Shown here piece by piece: positions 28,127 to 35,238 of a DNA stretch of 64,000 nucleotides (its first letter is position 1; each line of letters opens with the position of its first letter). Where the stretch lies: positions 34,514 through 98,513 of the forward strand of contig NZ_JBOITN010000040.1 of NCBI RefSeq assembly GCF_050717545.1, in the 5' to 3' direction. The position numbers and the translations under genes are program-made. The notes beneath the pieces were generated by a model. It was not told the DNA's origin. It saw only the letters and a list, made by a program, of their open reading frames with translations, and made no database searches. The DNA is from Clostridium_AD sp050717545 (lineage in GTDB: Bacteria > Bacillota > Clostridia > Clostridiales > Clostridiaceae).

Positions 28127-28306
28127 ATGGAAGTTGACTATGCTACAATTATTTTAATAGTTATTTACTGTGCTATATTAATTGTAATTTTAGCAGGGAT
28201 ATATAATGCAATACAAGGATTTAAAAGTTTTGTTGATAGAAATAGAAAGATGGATGAAAAGATAGATGTTATTTTAGACAAATTAGAAAATAAAGAAGAT
28301 AATTGA
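28127..28306 (+). CDS. Small one-pass membrane protein (59 aa)
   Basis: ATG at 28127 after AAAGGAG. A strongly hydrophobic helix (~7-25, TIILIVIYCAILIVILAGI) is followed by NAIQGFKSFVDRNRKMDEKIDVILDKLENK, a charged amphipathic helix. It is of the same build as the products at 24191 and 48487, with a longer tail. Possible roles such as a regulator of a membrane partner or a type I-like toxin peptide are speculation. It is followed directly by the toxin-antitoxin pair. Confidence 0.6.
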   Translation: MEVDYATIILIVIYCAILIVILAGIYNAIQGFKSFVDRNRKMDEKIDVILDKLENKEDN

Positions 28307-28324
28307 TATTTAAAGTTGCCAATT

Positions 28325-28371
28325 CATCTTCTATGAAGATGTTGCAGCTATGAAGGAGATGACTAAAATAA
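28325..28371 (+). repeat. Copy of the CATCTTC hairpin repeat at the antitoxin start
   Basis: CATCTTCTATGAAGATG forms a perfect hairpin, followed by TTGCAGCT and GAAGGAGATGA. The same block, split by the IS21 element, lies at 33921-33947 plus 36893-36917. Confidence 0.65.
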
Positions 28372-28637
28372 TTACTCAAATAAGAGAAAAATCTCAAATT
28401 ACAATACCAAAAGATTTAATTAAAAAATTAAATCTAAAAGTTGGAGATAATATAGATATTGATATTGAAAATGGTAAAATAATTATTAAACCAGTTGTTA
28501 TTATACCAAAATCTCAAGCATGGTTTTGGAGCAAAGAATGGCAGCAAGGAGAATCTCAGTCAGAGAAGGATATAGAAAATGGGCAGGTAGAAAGATTTAA
28601 TTCAACTCAGGAGTTATTCGAAGACCTTGATAATTGA
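28350..28637 (+). CDS. AbrB/MazE-like antitoxin
   Basis: 95 residues. The N-terminal half KIITQIREKSQITIPKDL and LKVGDNIDIDIENGKIIIKP is a SpoVT/AbrB-type swapped-hairpin DNA-binding domain. The C-terminal part (KSQAWFWSKEWQQGE to the acidic end QELFEDLDN) would bind the toxin. It overlaps the RelE-like gene by 11 bases, so translation is coupled, as usual for type II toxin-antitoxin pairs. The start is uncertain: ATG at 28350 has a poor ribosome site, while the next ATG at 28362 directly abuts AAGGAG. Confidence 0.8.
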   Translation: MKEMTKIITQIREKSQITIPKDLIKKLNLKVGDNIDIDIENGKIIIKPVVIIPKSQAWFWSKEWQQGESQSEKDIENGQVERFNSTQELFEDLDN

Positions 28638-28896
28638 ACGTACTGATAAATTTAAAAAGGAATATAAAAAACTGCCTGAAAATATAAAAAAAGCTTTAAA
28701 AAAACAATTTGTAGTATTTATAGAACATCCTTCTCATAAATTTCATCCATCATTAAGAATAAAAAGAGTTCAAGGCACTTCAAATATTTTTGAAATGATA
28801 ATTACTAGGTCAATTAGAATGACCTGGCAGTATACAGAAGATGGTATATTGCTTAGGAACATAGGTAACCATGATAAAACATTAAGTAACCCATAA
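28627..28896 (+). CDS. RelE/YafQ-like mRNA interferase toxin
   Basis: 89 residues, TTG start overlapping the antitoxin end. The RelE-fold sequence FKKEYKKLPENIKKALKKQ, LRIKRVQGTSNIFEMIITRSIRMTWQY and LLRNIGNHDKTL matches the plasmid-stabilisation/ParE-RelE superfamily. Such toxins cleave mRNA on the ribosome (RelE) or act on gyrase (ParE). The final HD segment fits RelE-like nucleases better. Module copy C begins 13 bases after the stop and is truncated there. Confidence 0.82.
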   Translation: MIIERTDKFKKEYKKLPENIKKALKKQFVVFIEHPSHKFHPSLRIKRVQGTSNIFEMIITRSIRMTWQYTEDGILLRNIGNHDKTLSNP

Positions 28897-29083
28897 TATT
28901 TTAAAGAACCATCTGATGCGATTGCGACCTTAATTACAGAATATAGTTTTTAGCATGCTTAGGCAAGCCTTCATAAATACCCAGGGGTGTTTGTTTTTAC
29001 ATTGATGTGAAAATAAGATAATGGGTAAGTCTCAACAGTTTGTTAGAGTGGGATTGTAAAAAGGTTTATTGCCTTTTGGAATA

Positions 29084-29130
29084 AAAAAACACTACTTCAC
29101 CTAGGGGGGAACCCGGTGAGGTGGTGTTTT
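29084..29130 (+). terminator. Terminator-like hairpin of module C
   Basis: AACACTACTTCACC pairs with GGTGAGGTGGTGTT. The changes to GG on the 3' side keep pairing through G-U and G-C pairs, compared with copy A. Confidence 0.65.
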
Positions 29131-29310
29131 AATTATTTCATCATTTAAAAGGAATCGGTATCTAAATTATAGACTATTTTGGAGAATTTATTCACTGGTA
29201 GGATTATTAAGTAAAGATATGCTACTAGTTATAGTTACAAATAATAATATTAATAAAGTAACAGGCTATTAATTGAGTGAAAACTCATATTTATTTTAGC
29301 AAGTCTTATT

Positions 29311-29395
29311 ATTTTAAAAATATAGAAGAAATGTTATAATTTTAATAAAGATTATTCATATTCTGAGGATGCAATACATGCAACATTGTATTTAA
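29311..29395 (+). promoter_or_regulatory. Conserved promoter-leader, copy P4
   Basis: TATAAT at 29335, preceded by TTTTAAAAATATAGAAGAA and followed by ATTATTCATATTCTGAGGAT. It lies upstream of the 80-aa membrane protein. Confidence 0.75.
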
Positions 29396-29460
29396 TGACG
29401 AACCAATAGTTGAACAAAGTTAAATATTTTAAAGTAGGTATTTCTAGAGGGGGTGATATT

Positions 29461-29703
29461 ATGGTAAACATTCTTGCAGTTGCAGGTCCAAATTCGAAAT
29501 ATAAGTTATCCTATGCTCAGTCAGCTGGATTTTGGGCTGGTTTATGGCATGGATTAATAGTACCTATTACATTTTTAGTATGCATATTTAATTCTAATGT
29601 ACGGATTTATGAAACTAATAATAGAGGTCGTTTATATGATTTGGGGTTTCTGATTGGGGCTTCGAGTTCAATTGGAGGAAGTAGTTCTAGAGCGGGGCAA
29701 TAG
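29461..29703 (+). CDS. Small membrane protein (80 aa)
   Basis: ATG at 29461 after AGAGGGGGTGA. One central hydrophobic stretch (~22-45, AGFWAGLWHGLIVPITFLVCIF) is followed by a polar region and a Gly/Ser-rich end (LIGASSSIGGSSSRAGQ). I do not recognise the family. It is the cassette gene of module C and is followed by a zinc-ribbon gene. Confidence 0.6.
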   Translation: MVNILAVAGPNSKYKLSYAQSAGFWAGLWHGLIVPITFLVCIFNSNVRIYETNNRGRLYDLGFLIGASSSIGGSSSRAGQ

Positions 29704-29795
29704 ATTTTCTGTTACGGAACATTCGTATAGTAGACTAAAGTGTAGCAACAGTAATATAAAATGAAGATAATTAACAGAATGTGGAGGATTATAAT

Positions 29796-29990
29796 ATGAA
29801 AAAAATATGTAATCAATGCCAGACTGAAATGATAGAGAATTACAAAGTTGAATCTTTTGGCGGAATTACAATTTCAAAAAAAGGTAAGTTTTTTCTAAAT
29901 ACTACGTATGGTACACTCAAAGCAGCAGTTTGCCCTAATTGTGGCTGTGTAATTTTTTATATTGATAACTATAAAGACGTTGTTAAGTAA
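29796..29990 (+). CDS. Zinc-ribbon protein (64 aa)
   Basis: ATG at 29796 after GTGGAGG. Two CxxC pairs (ICNQCQTEM and AVCPNCGCVIF) flank a strand-rich middle (ESFGGITISKKGKFF). This is a small treble-clef/zinc-ribbon protein of the nucleic-acid-binding type common in Clostridium. It resembles the 62-aa product at 32530. Role unknown. Confidence 0.7.
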   Translation: MKKICNQCQTEMIENYKVESFGGITISKKGKFFLNTTYGTLKAAVCPNCGCVIFYIDNYKDVVK

Positions 29991-30062
29991 CCACATAATC
30001 ATTAGATTACTAAATTACGTAAAATACTCTGTTTTCAGCATGAAGAACCATTCAAGATTAGT

Positions 30063-30326
30063 AACCAGTATATAGATTCTACTTCCTTCCATAGATTTAC
30101 TGGAATGGAGTCGTATCAGCCACCTAGTATATCGGGATTGGGTGGATAGTTATGCGAAGATGCAACATCTGATGCGAGTGCGACCTTAATTATAGAATAT
30201 AAAAGTATATATGAGCTCAAGTATTAGTCAGGGACTTGTTGGTAGATATTACTTAGAATTAGCTTTTAGATTATCAGTAAAAAAATACTACGTCACCTAG
30301 GGGGAACCTGGTGCAGTAGTATTTTA
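30063..30326 (+). ncRNA. Putative structured RNA, copy D
   Basis: The shortest copy (~264 bases). GTATCA/TGATGC replaces GCATCA/TGATGT of copy A, and AATACTAC/GTAGTATT replaces AACACTAC/GTAGTGTT; both are compensatory changes that keep the stems. Confidence 0.55.
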
Positions 30327-30519
30327 TTAGTTTATCATTTTAAAAAGAATTGGTATCTAAATTATAGACTATTTTGAAAAAATTATTCACTAGTAAAATC
30401 ATTAAGCAAAGATATGCTACTAATTATAATTACAAATAATGATATTAACAAAGCAATAGGCTATTAATTGGATAATTTATAAGGTATGAAAACTTACCTT
30501 TATTTATATTAACAAGTAT

Positions 30520-30600
30520 TTTTGAAAAATATTGTAAACATGTTATAATTTATTAGAGTTATTCATATTCTGAAGATACTATAAATGTAGCATTTTAATC
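30520..30600 (+). promoter_or_regulatory. Conserved promoter-leader, copy P5
   Basis: TTGAAA, 16 bases, TATAAT at 30544, then GTTATTCATATTCTGAAGAT. It is the clearest -35/-10 pair in the set. Confidence 0.75.
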
Positions 30601-30625
30601 AAATCAGAATCATGGAGGTTAAGAG

Positions 30626-31204
30626 ATGATAGATAAAATTATAGATAAAATCAAAGAAAATATTTCAGTAAAAACATTTTGTTTATTGGCTATTGACGGG
30701 TGCGGTGGGTCAGGAAAGAGCACCTTGGCAGAGCATATTGTTTCAAAGTATGGCAGTGGTCAGATAATACATATGGATGATTTCTATAAGCCATCTAATA
30801 AAAGATTACAAATGAAAATGAGTAAAAAAGAATCAGGAGCAGATTATGATATCAAAAGACTCAATCAGGACGTTATTATTCCTATCACTAATGGAATGAA
30901 AGCAAAGTCTCAAAGATATGATTGGGGTGGAGATAAATTGGCAGAATGGCACACTGTTGAACCTCATGGATTAATTATAGTTGAAGGTGTCTACTCTATA
31001 AATGACCAGTTACATAATAAGTATGACATCAAGATATTTGTAGAATGTAATAGAGAACTGCGTTTAAAGAGAGGATTAGAGAGAGATGGCGAAAACGCTT
31101 TTGATTTTTGGGAACAGTGGATGATAGGAGAGGACAAATATCTTCAAGAGCAAAGGCCAAGAGATAGGTCAGATTTTATAATTTCAGGAGAAGAAAAATA
31201 CTAA
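30626..31204 (+). CDS. Uridine-kinase-like P-loop phosphotransferase
   Basis: 192 residues, ATG after TGGAGG. Walker A is IDGCGGSGKST (~24-34). HMDDFYKP (~49-56), YDWGGDKL and LIIVEGVYS follow, as in the uridine kinase/phosphoribulokinase group, with a lid helix RELRLKRGLERDG. It probably phosphorylates a nucleoside or related small molecule, but the true substrate cannot be read from sequence. It is the cassette gene of module D. Confidence 0.8.
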   Translation: MIDKIIDKIKENISVKTFCLLAIDGCGGSGKSTLAEHIVSKYGSGQIIHMDDFYKPSNKRLQMKMSKKESGADYDIKRLNQDVIIPITNGMKAKSQRYDWGGDKLAEWHTVEPHGLIIVEGVYSINDQLHNKYDIKIFVECNRELRLKRGLERDGENAFDFWEQWMIGEDKYLQEQRPRDRSDFIISGEEKY

Positions 31205-31323
31205 CAAATAGTTTAAATTTTAACTACATTAATACGCCTTTTTCGTAAAGTGTTCATCAAATCACATATATGCTATATATAGACAACTGTTAGAAATGGC
31301 GAGATAAAAATCAAAAGTGGGGG

Positions 31324-31560
31324 GTGTGTGAAATTAATAGAAGAGGTGCAGGAGTAATATTTTGCTTTATATCAGCATTTTTATTTGCAACAAGGTATAC
31401 GAGTGCTTCTATTTTTGGTTCAAGTCTTACTTCATTGAATAAAGAATTATTTAATTCTATGCTTCAATTCACTGGTAATACGCTTATAACTTTAAGCATA
31501 ATTTCATTAGTTGTAGGAATTATTTATCTTGTATTAGCAGAAATAGAAATTAAAAAATAG
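31324..31560 (+). CDS. Two-helix membrane protein (78 aa)
   Basis: The start is taken as GTG at 31324 with a G-rich site partly overlapping it, so it is uncertain. Two hydrophobic helices (~9-31 AGVIFCFISAFLFATRYTSASIF and ~51-71 NTLITLSIISLVVGIIYLVLA) are linked by a polar loop. I have no family name. It opens a run of small membrane genes up to 33.9 kb. Confidence 0.55.
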   Translation: MCEINRRGAGVIFCFISAFLFATRYTSASIFGSSLTSLNKELFNSMLQFTGNTLITLSIISLVVGIIYLVLAEIEIKK

Positions 31561-31582
31561 TTTACTTAATATTTTTTATTAA

Positions 31583-31620
31583 ATTCTTTATCAATCGCAA
31601 TTATATGATTGATGAAGAAT
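31583..31620 (+). repeat. Inverted repeat after the 78-aa gene
   Basis: ATTCTTTATCAATC and GATTGATGAAGAAT form a 14-bp stem (one G-U) with a 10-base loop. There is no T-run. The half CTTCATCAATCGCA recurs at 33475. Confidence 0.5.
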
Positions 31621-31671
31621 AGTAGAATTAGGCGAAACAATAGTCTATAAAACTATTAAGGGGGAATTAAT

Positions 31672-32088
31672 GTGGAAATAGGGAACATAGACATAGGAAT
31701 TAGCGTTATTGTTGCAATTGTAGTTACAAGTCTAACTTTCCGATACCTCGTTACTACAAAGAAAATAAAAATTAGTAAAATATCAAATATATTTTATGAA
31801 GATGATGAAAATTTTATTAAATATTGGGAAAAAATACAAGAAAAGGGTAAGTTAAAATTTATCCTTAAAATTATCATTTTTACGACTGTTGGGTCTGGTA
31901 TAATAGGCATAGTTTTTATATTGAACAAACGTAGAATGTACGGATATGTACAAAGCCAAACCTTGTTTGTTCCTTTACTAATGGGTGCTATTATAGGTTT
32001 AATAAATTCTCTACTTGGATGGGGTAAAAATCAGGATAGATATAGCCGATTAACAGAAAAAAGAAATGAGGAAAGTGACAATACATAA
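31672..32088 (+). CDS. Three-helix membrane protein (138 aa)
   Basis: GTG at 31672 with AAGGGGG ahead; the overlapping ATG at 31670 runs into a stop. Hydrophobic segments are at ~8-24, ~63-81 and ~94-112. A charged loop and a polar C-terminus (GWGKNQDRYSRLTEKRNEES) complete it. No family is recognised. Confidence 0.55.
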   Translation: MEIGNIDIGISVIVAIVVTSLTFRYLVTTKKIKISKISNIFYEDDENFIKYWEKIQEKGKLKFILKIIIFTTVGSGIIGIVFILNKRRMYGYVQSQTLFVPLLMGAIIGLINSLLGWGKNQDRYSRLTEKRNEESDNT

Positions 32089-32173
32089 CGATAATAAAAA
32101 ACAAAGCGAAGTTCGCAACTTTCTTATGTGGTGAGGCAAGTATTATGTATTTAATTGAAGGGAGATAAATAAT

Positions 32174-32443
32174 ATGGAAGAGTTAATATTCATAATTTCA
32201 ATCATGTTTTCATGCATACTTTTTTTAGTATTGTTTGAAAAATTAAACATGACTTTGTTAAATTCAGCTCAAAAATTCATATCAAAATTTAAAAGAAGAA
32301 AAATATATTATTACGTTATTATTATTATCATAATTGTTTCGAACGCTTTATTTTTAGGTTTCATACATTTACATCCTGTGAAAAGTGGAATAATATATGG
32401 GTTACTTTTTACCTTCGTTAACATAATTTTTGAAGAAGTTTAA
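32174..32443 (+). CDS. Two- to three-helix small membrane protein (89 aa)
   Basis: ATG after GAAGGGAGA. Hydrophobic segments are at ~3-21 and ~46-66, with a final one at ~72-86; a basic loop KFISKFKRRK lies between the first two. No recognised family. Confidence 0.5.
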   Translation: MEELIFIISIMFSCILFLVLFEKLNMTLLNSAQKFISKFKRRKIYYYVIIIIIIVSNALFLGFIHLHPVKSGIIYGLLFTFVNIIFEEV

Positions 32444-32529
32444 AAGCAAATTAAATAATAAATAAATTAGTAGAGGATATTAATTTGTGTACAAGCAAGT
32501 ACACTAGATATAATGAGGAGGAGAACTTT

Positions 32530-32718
32530 ATGGAAAATAATAATGGCTGTCCAATTTGTGGTTGTAAAGAAATTGGCAAGGGAAAGCAATCTGCACAAGG
32601 AAAAATGTTTCCCATAGATAAAATATTTTCTTCGGGTTCGCAAATAGTTGCAGATATTTGTACAAAATGTGGGTATATTTTGTCCACAAGAGTAACAAAT
32701 CCAGAAAAATTTAAGTAG
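32530..32718 (+). CDS. Zinc-ribbon protein (62 aa)
   Basis: ATG at 32530 after GAGGAGGAG; an upstream in-frame frame from 32485 lacks a ribosome site. CPICGC near the N-terminus and DICTKCGYIL near the C-terminus form a zinc-binding pair, with KGKQSAQGKMFP between. Similar small zinc-ribbon proteins are annotated as nucleic-acid-binding in clostridia. Confidence 0.7.
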   Translation: MENNNGCPICGCKEIGKGKQSAQGKMFPIDKIFSSGSQIVADICTKCGYILSTRVTNPEKFK

Positions 32719-33187
32719 TTCTCATGTTTTGTAAACTACCTAATAAATGAAAAAAGGGCAAAATAAAAAAATATAATAGAATATTAGTTTAATTCGCTAT
32801 CTTCATAAGTTTCGTCACTACTATGATTTGAGATGAGTTCAAAATATATATAAATTACTAATTAGCAACAAAAATTGCTCACTATTATAAAGATGGAATA
32901 GAAAAATTGGATGATGAAGGTCATTTTCGATTAGAAAAATTCAGATAAAAATTGTTGCATAACTTGCGCAACTGTACTCAAATTCCAAACTGAAAATTAT
33001 TAATCTAATAAAAAAGTGGGCTACTGATAGCAGGCATGGATAAGTTAACCTAAGTCTGAGTCCTACTTTTCTAAATAGACGACACAAGTATTTGAAGGGA
33101 GGATTTGAGATAGAAGGTATAAAAAAGAAATTTATGTTGGTTGATGGTGAATATGTAGACGAATTTTATATGAGAGGGGGAAGTATT
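32719..33187 (+). other. Intergenic region with a possible gene tail
   Basis: An open stretch ending at 32948 (HYYKDGIEKLDDEGHFRLEKF) has no start and may be the end of a lost gene. A weak stem AAAGTGGG/TCCTACTTT lies at 33012-33072. Nothing else is supported. Confidence 0.3.
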
Positions 33188-33412
33188 ATGAGGATGATTA
33201 GAAAATATAATTTTTGGATTACTTTTATAAGTTGGTTCGTTACATTTACTGTAGGTACTGCTGTGGGTGATTATTTAGGACTTAAAGGAGGAATATTTTC
33301 ATTAAATACTGTTTTACGTTTTTCAATATTAATGATTATATTTACTATTATGCAATTTCTTATTTCAAAGGTTGTATATGTATGGAACAAAAACAAAAAT
33401 AATAATAAATAG
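33188..33412 (+). CDS. Two-helix small membrane protein (74 aa)
   Basis: The ATG at 33188 has AGAGGGGGAAG ahead and is preferred. The frame stays open 96 bases further up to a TTG near GGGAGG, so a 106-aa form is possible. Hydrophobic helices are at ~8-28 and ~42-64, with a basic Lys/Asn tail. Confidence 0.5.
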   Translation: MRMIRKYNFWITFISWFVTFTVGTAVGDYLGLKGGIFSLNTVLRFSILMIIFTIMQFLISKVVYVWNKNKNNNK

Positions 33413-33553
33413 TAAGATATTGTAACTAAAAACCATAAATGATTAATTATAAATATATCGTAATATTCTTAAAGTCTTCATCAATCGCAAAAAATACGAT
33501 GCTTGAACAATTGTAAGATATTATATACTAATTTACTTGAAGGGAGATTAAAT

Positions 33554-33880
33554 ATGTCACATACAATTTTAGGAATTATAGGCTTATTTTCAGGAGTTGG
33601 TGTTCTTTTACTCACATATAAAAACAGATATATAATAACTAACACTAACATTTTCTTTAAAAGGGATATTTATGAAGTAGTTAATGAGAAGAAATTTTTA
33701 AGGCTTCAAAATATAATATCTTTATTCGTAGGAGTATCATTTATTAGCATAAGTATATTAGGATTATGGTGGAGTTCAGAAGTTTATGTATTAGTAGCTA
33801 TTATTCCAGGGGCATCACACTATATATTTTCTCTCCTCTGTATGAAATATGTAAAACTAAAAGGAAAAGTTTACTTATAA
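33554..33880 (+). CDS. Three-helix membrane protein (108 aa)
   Basis: ATG at 33554 after GAAGGGAGA. Helices are at ~4-22 (ILGIIGLFSGVGVLLLTY), ~55-76 and ~80-98. The central polar loop is FFKRDIYEVVNEKKFLRLQN. The layout recalls DUF3784-like small membrane proteins, but I am not certain. It is the last gene before the IS21 element. Confidence 0.5.
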   Translation: MSHTILGIIGLFSGVGVLLLTYKNRYIITNTNIFFKRDIYEVVNEKKFLRLQNIISLFVGVSFISISILGLWWSSEVYVLVAIIPGASHYIFSLLCMKYVKLKGKVYL

Positions 33881-33920
33881 TATTTATTTTAAATTATCAA
33901 ATTTGTTTTAAGATTCAATG

Positions 33921-33947
33921 CATCTTCTATGAAGATGTTACAGCTCC
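33921..33947 (+). repeat. Left half of a mini-repeat split by the IS21 element
   Basis: CATCTTCTATGAAGATG-TTACAGCTCC; the sequence resumes with AGCTCCGAAGGAGATGAT after the element at 36893. AGCTCC is the target duplication. Confidence 0.75.
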
Positions 33948-34196
33948 TGTATTTTGTCAAGTGGAAATGCTGCAAAGAGTCATAGAAAAGTGCTGCACCC
34001 TCTAAGTAATAATATTTATTTTTGAACTGCTCCACCCATGTCTTTATTACGAATGGAAAATGTCAATTTGGTTCGAGGTTATTAACTTTATAAATCCAGT
34101 ACAAAATATAAATTCTTGATAATAAAGCAGTATTATAGTATATAATTTAATTTTATTCTTTAATTAAATTCAAGAATGTCACTGATAAGGCATAAC

Positions 34197-34294
34197 TGTG
34201 GATAACCTTAAAGGCTAATATTAATTGTATCTGTGGATAATTTCAATATATAGATTTTATCCACAGAAAAGCCTGAGCAGATGCTTGTGGATAA
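34197..34294. promoter_or_regulatory. Cluster of four exact DnaA-box sequences inside the IS
   Basis: TGTGGATAA at 34197, 34232 and 34286, and its complement TTATCCACA at 34257. The last two also form a hairpin with arms TTTTATCCACA/TGTGGATAAAA followed by a T-run on the plus strand. A fifth copy is at 36634 in istA. Confidence 0.6.
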
Positions 34295-34306
34295 AAGTTT
34301 TTTTGC

Positions 34307-34495
34307 TCAAGGATTATCCCTGATAATTTTCCTAGCATTTTCCCATATATCTTGTTCATTATAAGTATACACACATCCATTCTCACAAGGTTCAGGATCT
34401 TTGCAAAATTCCTCTAGAATAAGAGTTTCAGCAATCTCAGATATTATTAAATTATTTTCTCTCAGGTCGCGTATGTACTTTTTAGTAACTATCAT
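34307..34495 (-). CDS. Small IS21-associated protein (62 aa)
   Basis: It starts 2 bases after the istB stop region and lies within the element. The sequence is acidic, with CKDPEPCENGCVY and a helical N-terminus (KKYIRDLRENNLIISEIAETLI). It has no DNA-binding motif that I can see. It is probably a passenger or accessory ORF of this IS subgroup. Confidence 0.6.
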   Translation of the reverse strand: MIVTKKYIRDLRENNLIISEIAETLILEEFCKDPEPCENGCVYTYNEQDIWENARKIIRDNP

Positions 34496-34497
34496 AC

Positions 34498-35238
34498 TTA
34501 TAATCTACTCCTTTCTTCGATACGTATGGTTGAATGCTCTATTCGATAGCTAGGACCATCGAATACAAGAAGATGACTGTGATGGACTATACGATCAATA
34601 ATGGCAGCTGTAAGCTTTTCGTCATAAAATATTCCATTCCATTTTCCGAATTCAAGATTGGTGGTAATAATTAAACTTTTTCTTTCGTAACAATCTGCAA
34701 TTACCTGAAACAAAAGTTTTGCACCTTCACTATCAACTGGGACGTAGCCCCATTCGTCACAAATCAAAAGTTCGCATTTTTCTAATACTTTCATAAACCT
34801 TCTTAAGGTTCCATTTTTCTTGGCATCCACAAGGTCATTAACCAGTGCAGCAGTTCTATAAAATTTAACCTTCATACTGTGATTACACGCTGAAATTCCT
34901 GTGGCTATGGCCATATGCGACTTACCAGTACCTACTTGTCCATATAGTATTAAATTCTCTTTTTTTCTGATAAATGTTCCATCAATTATGTCCTCTTTTG
35001 TTAAGGTATTTGGTATTTGTATTCCTTCGAAAATATATCCTTCAAAGGTCTTCTTAACATCAAAATTAGCTTGCTTTATATATGTGTTTTTTCTTTTTAG
35101 TTCTCTATTGTCCAGTTCTAGTTTAAACAATTGTGTTAAAAAACTTATATTATCATCCGCATTAATGCTCTTAGCATTAATTAGTATATTGCTTCCAAAA
35201 TGAAGCTGTTTACAGTACTGTGTCAATATTTCATCCAT
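34498..35238 (-). CDS. istB: IS21 helper ATPase IstB
   Basis: 246 residues. AAA+ features are LYGQVGTGKSHMAIA (Walker A, ~95-109), LLICDEWGYVPVD (Walker B) and LIITTNLEFGKW (sensor 1), as in IstB/DnaC-type ATPases. It assists IstA in target choice and strand transfer. Its start overlaps the istA stop by one base, the usual coupling. Confidence 0.95.
   Translation of the reverse strand: MDEILTQYCKQLHFGSNILINAKSINADDNISFLTQLFKLELDNRELKRKNTYIKQANFDVKKTFEGYIFEGIQIPNTLTKEDIIDGTFIRKKENLILYGQVGTGKSHMAIATGISACNHSMKVKFYRTAALVNDLVDAKKNGTLRRFMKVLEKCELLICDEWGYVPVDSEGAKLLFQVIADCYERKSLIITTNLEFGKWNGIFYDEKLTAAIIDRIVHHSHLLVFDGPSYRIEHSTIRIEERSRL

Larger units (their letters stand above)
28909..29395 (+). repeat. 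Repeated module copy C, cut at its 5' end
   Basis: It starts abruptly at CATCTGATGCGATTGCGACC, inside the folded domain, next to the RelE stop. From there it carries the middle segment (like copy A), the GGAA-loop hairpin (29084-29130), the spacer and the promoter-leader (29311-29395). The insertion of the toxin pair probably removed the first ~100 bases. Confidence 0.8.
30063..30600 (+). repeat. Repeated module copy D
   Basis: Complete order of parts: folded domain (30063-30187), short middle, hairpin (30280-30325), spacer with AAGGTATG/CTTACCTT hairpin, promoter-leader (30520-30600). The next gene is the P-loop kinase at 30626. Confidence 0.85.

Noticed and set aside
23643..30600. CRISPR array
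   Set aside because: The repeats are hundreds of bases long, few and separated by genes; there are no short regular repeats with spacers and no cas genes.
34197..34294. Chromosomal replication origin
   Set aside because: DnaA boxes cluster here, but they are inside an insertion sequence and no dnaA, dnaN or DNA-unwinding region accompanies them.
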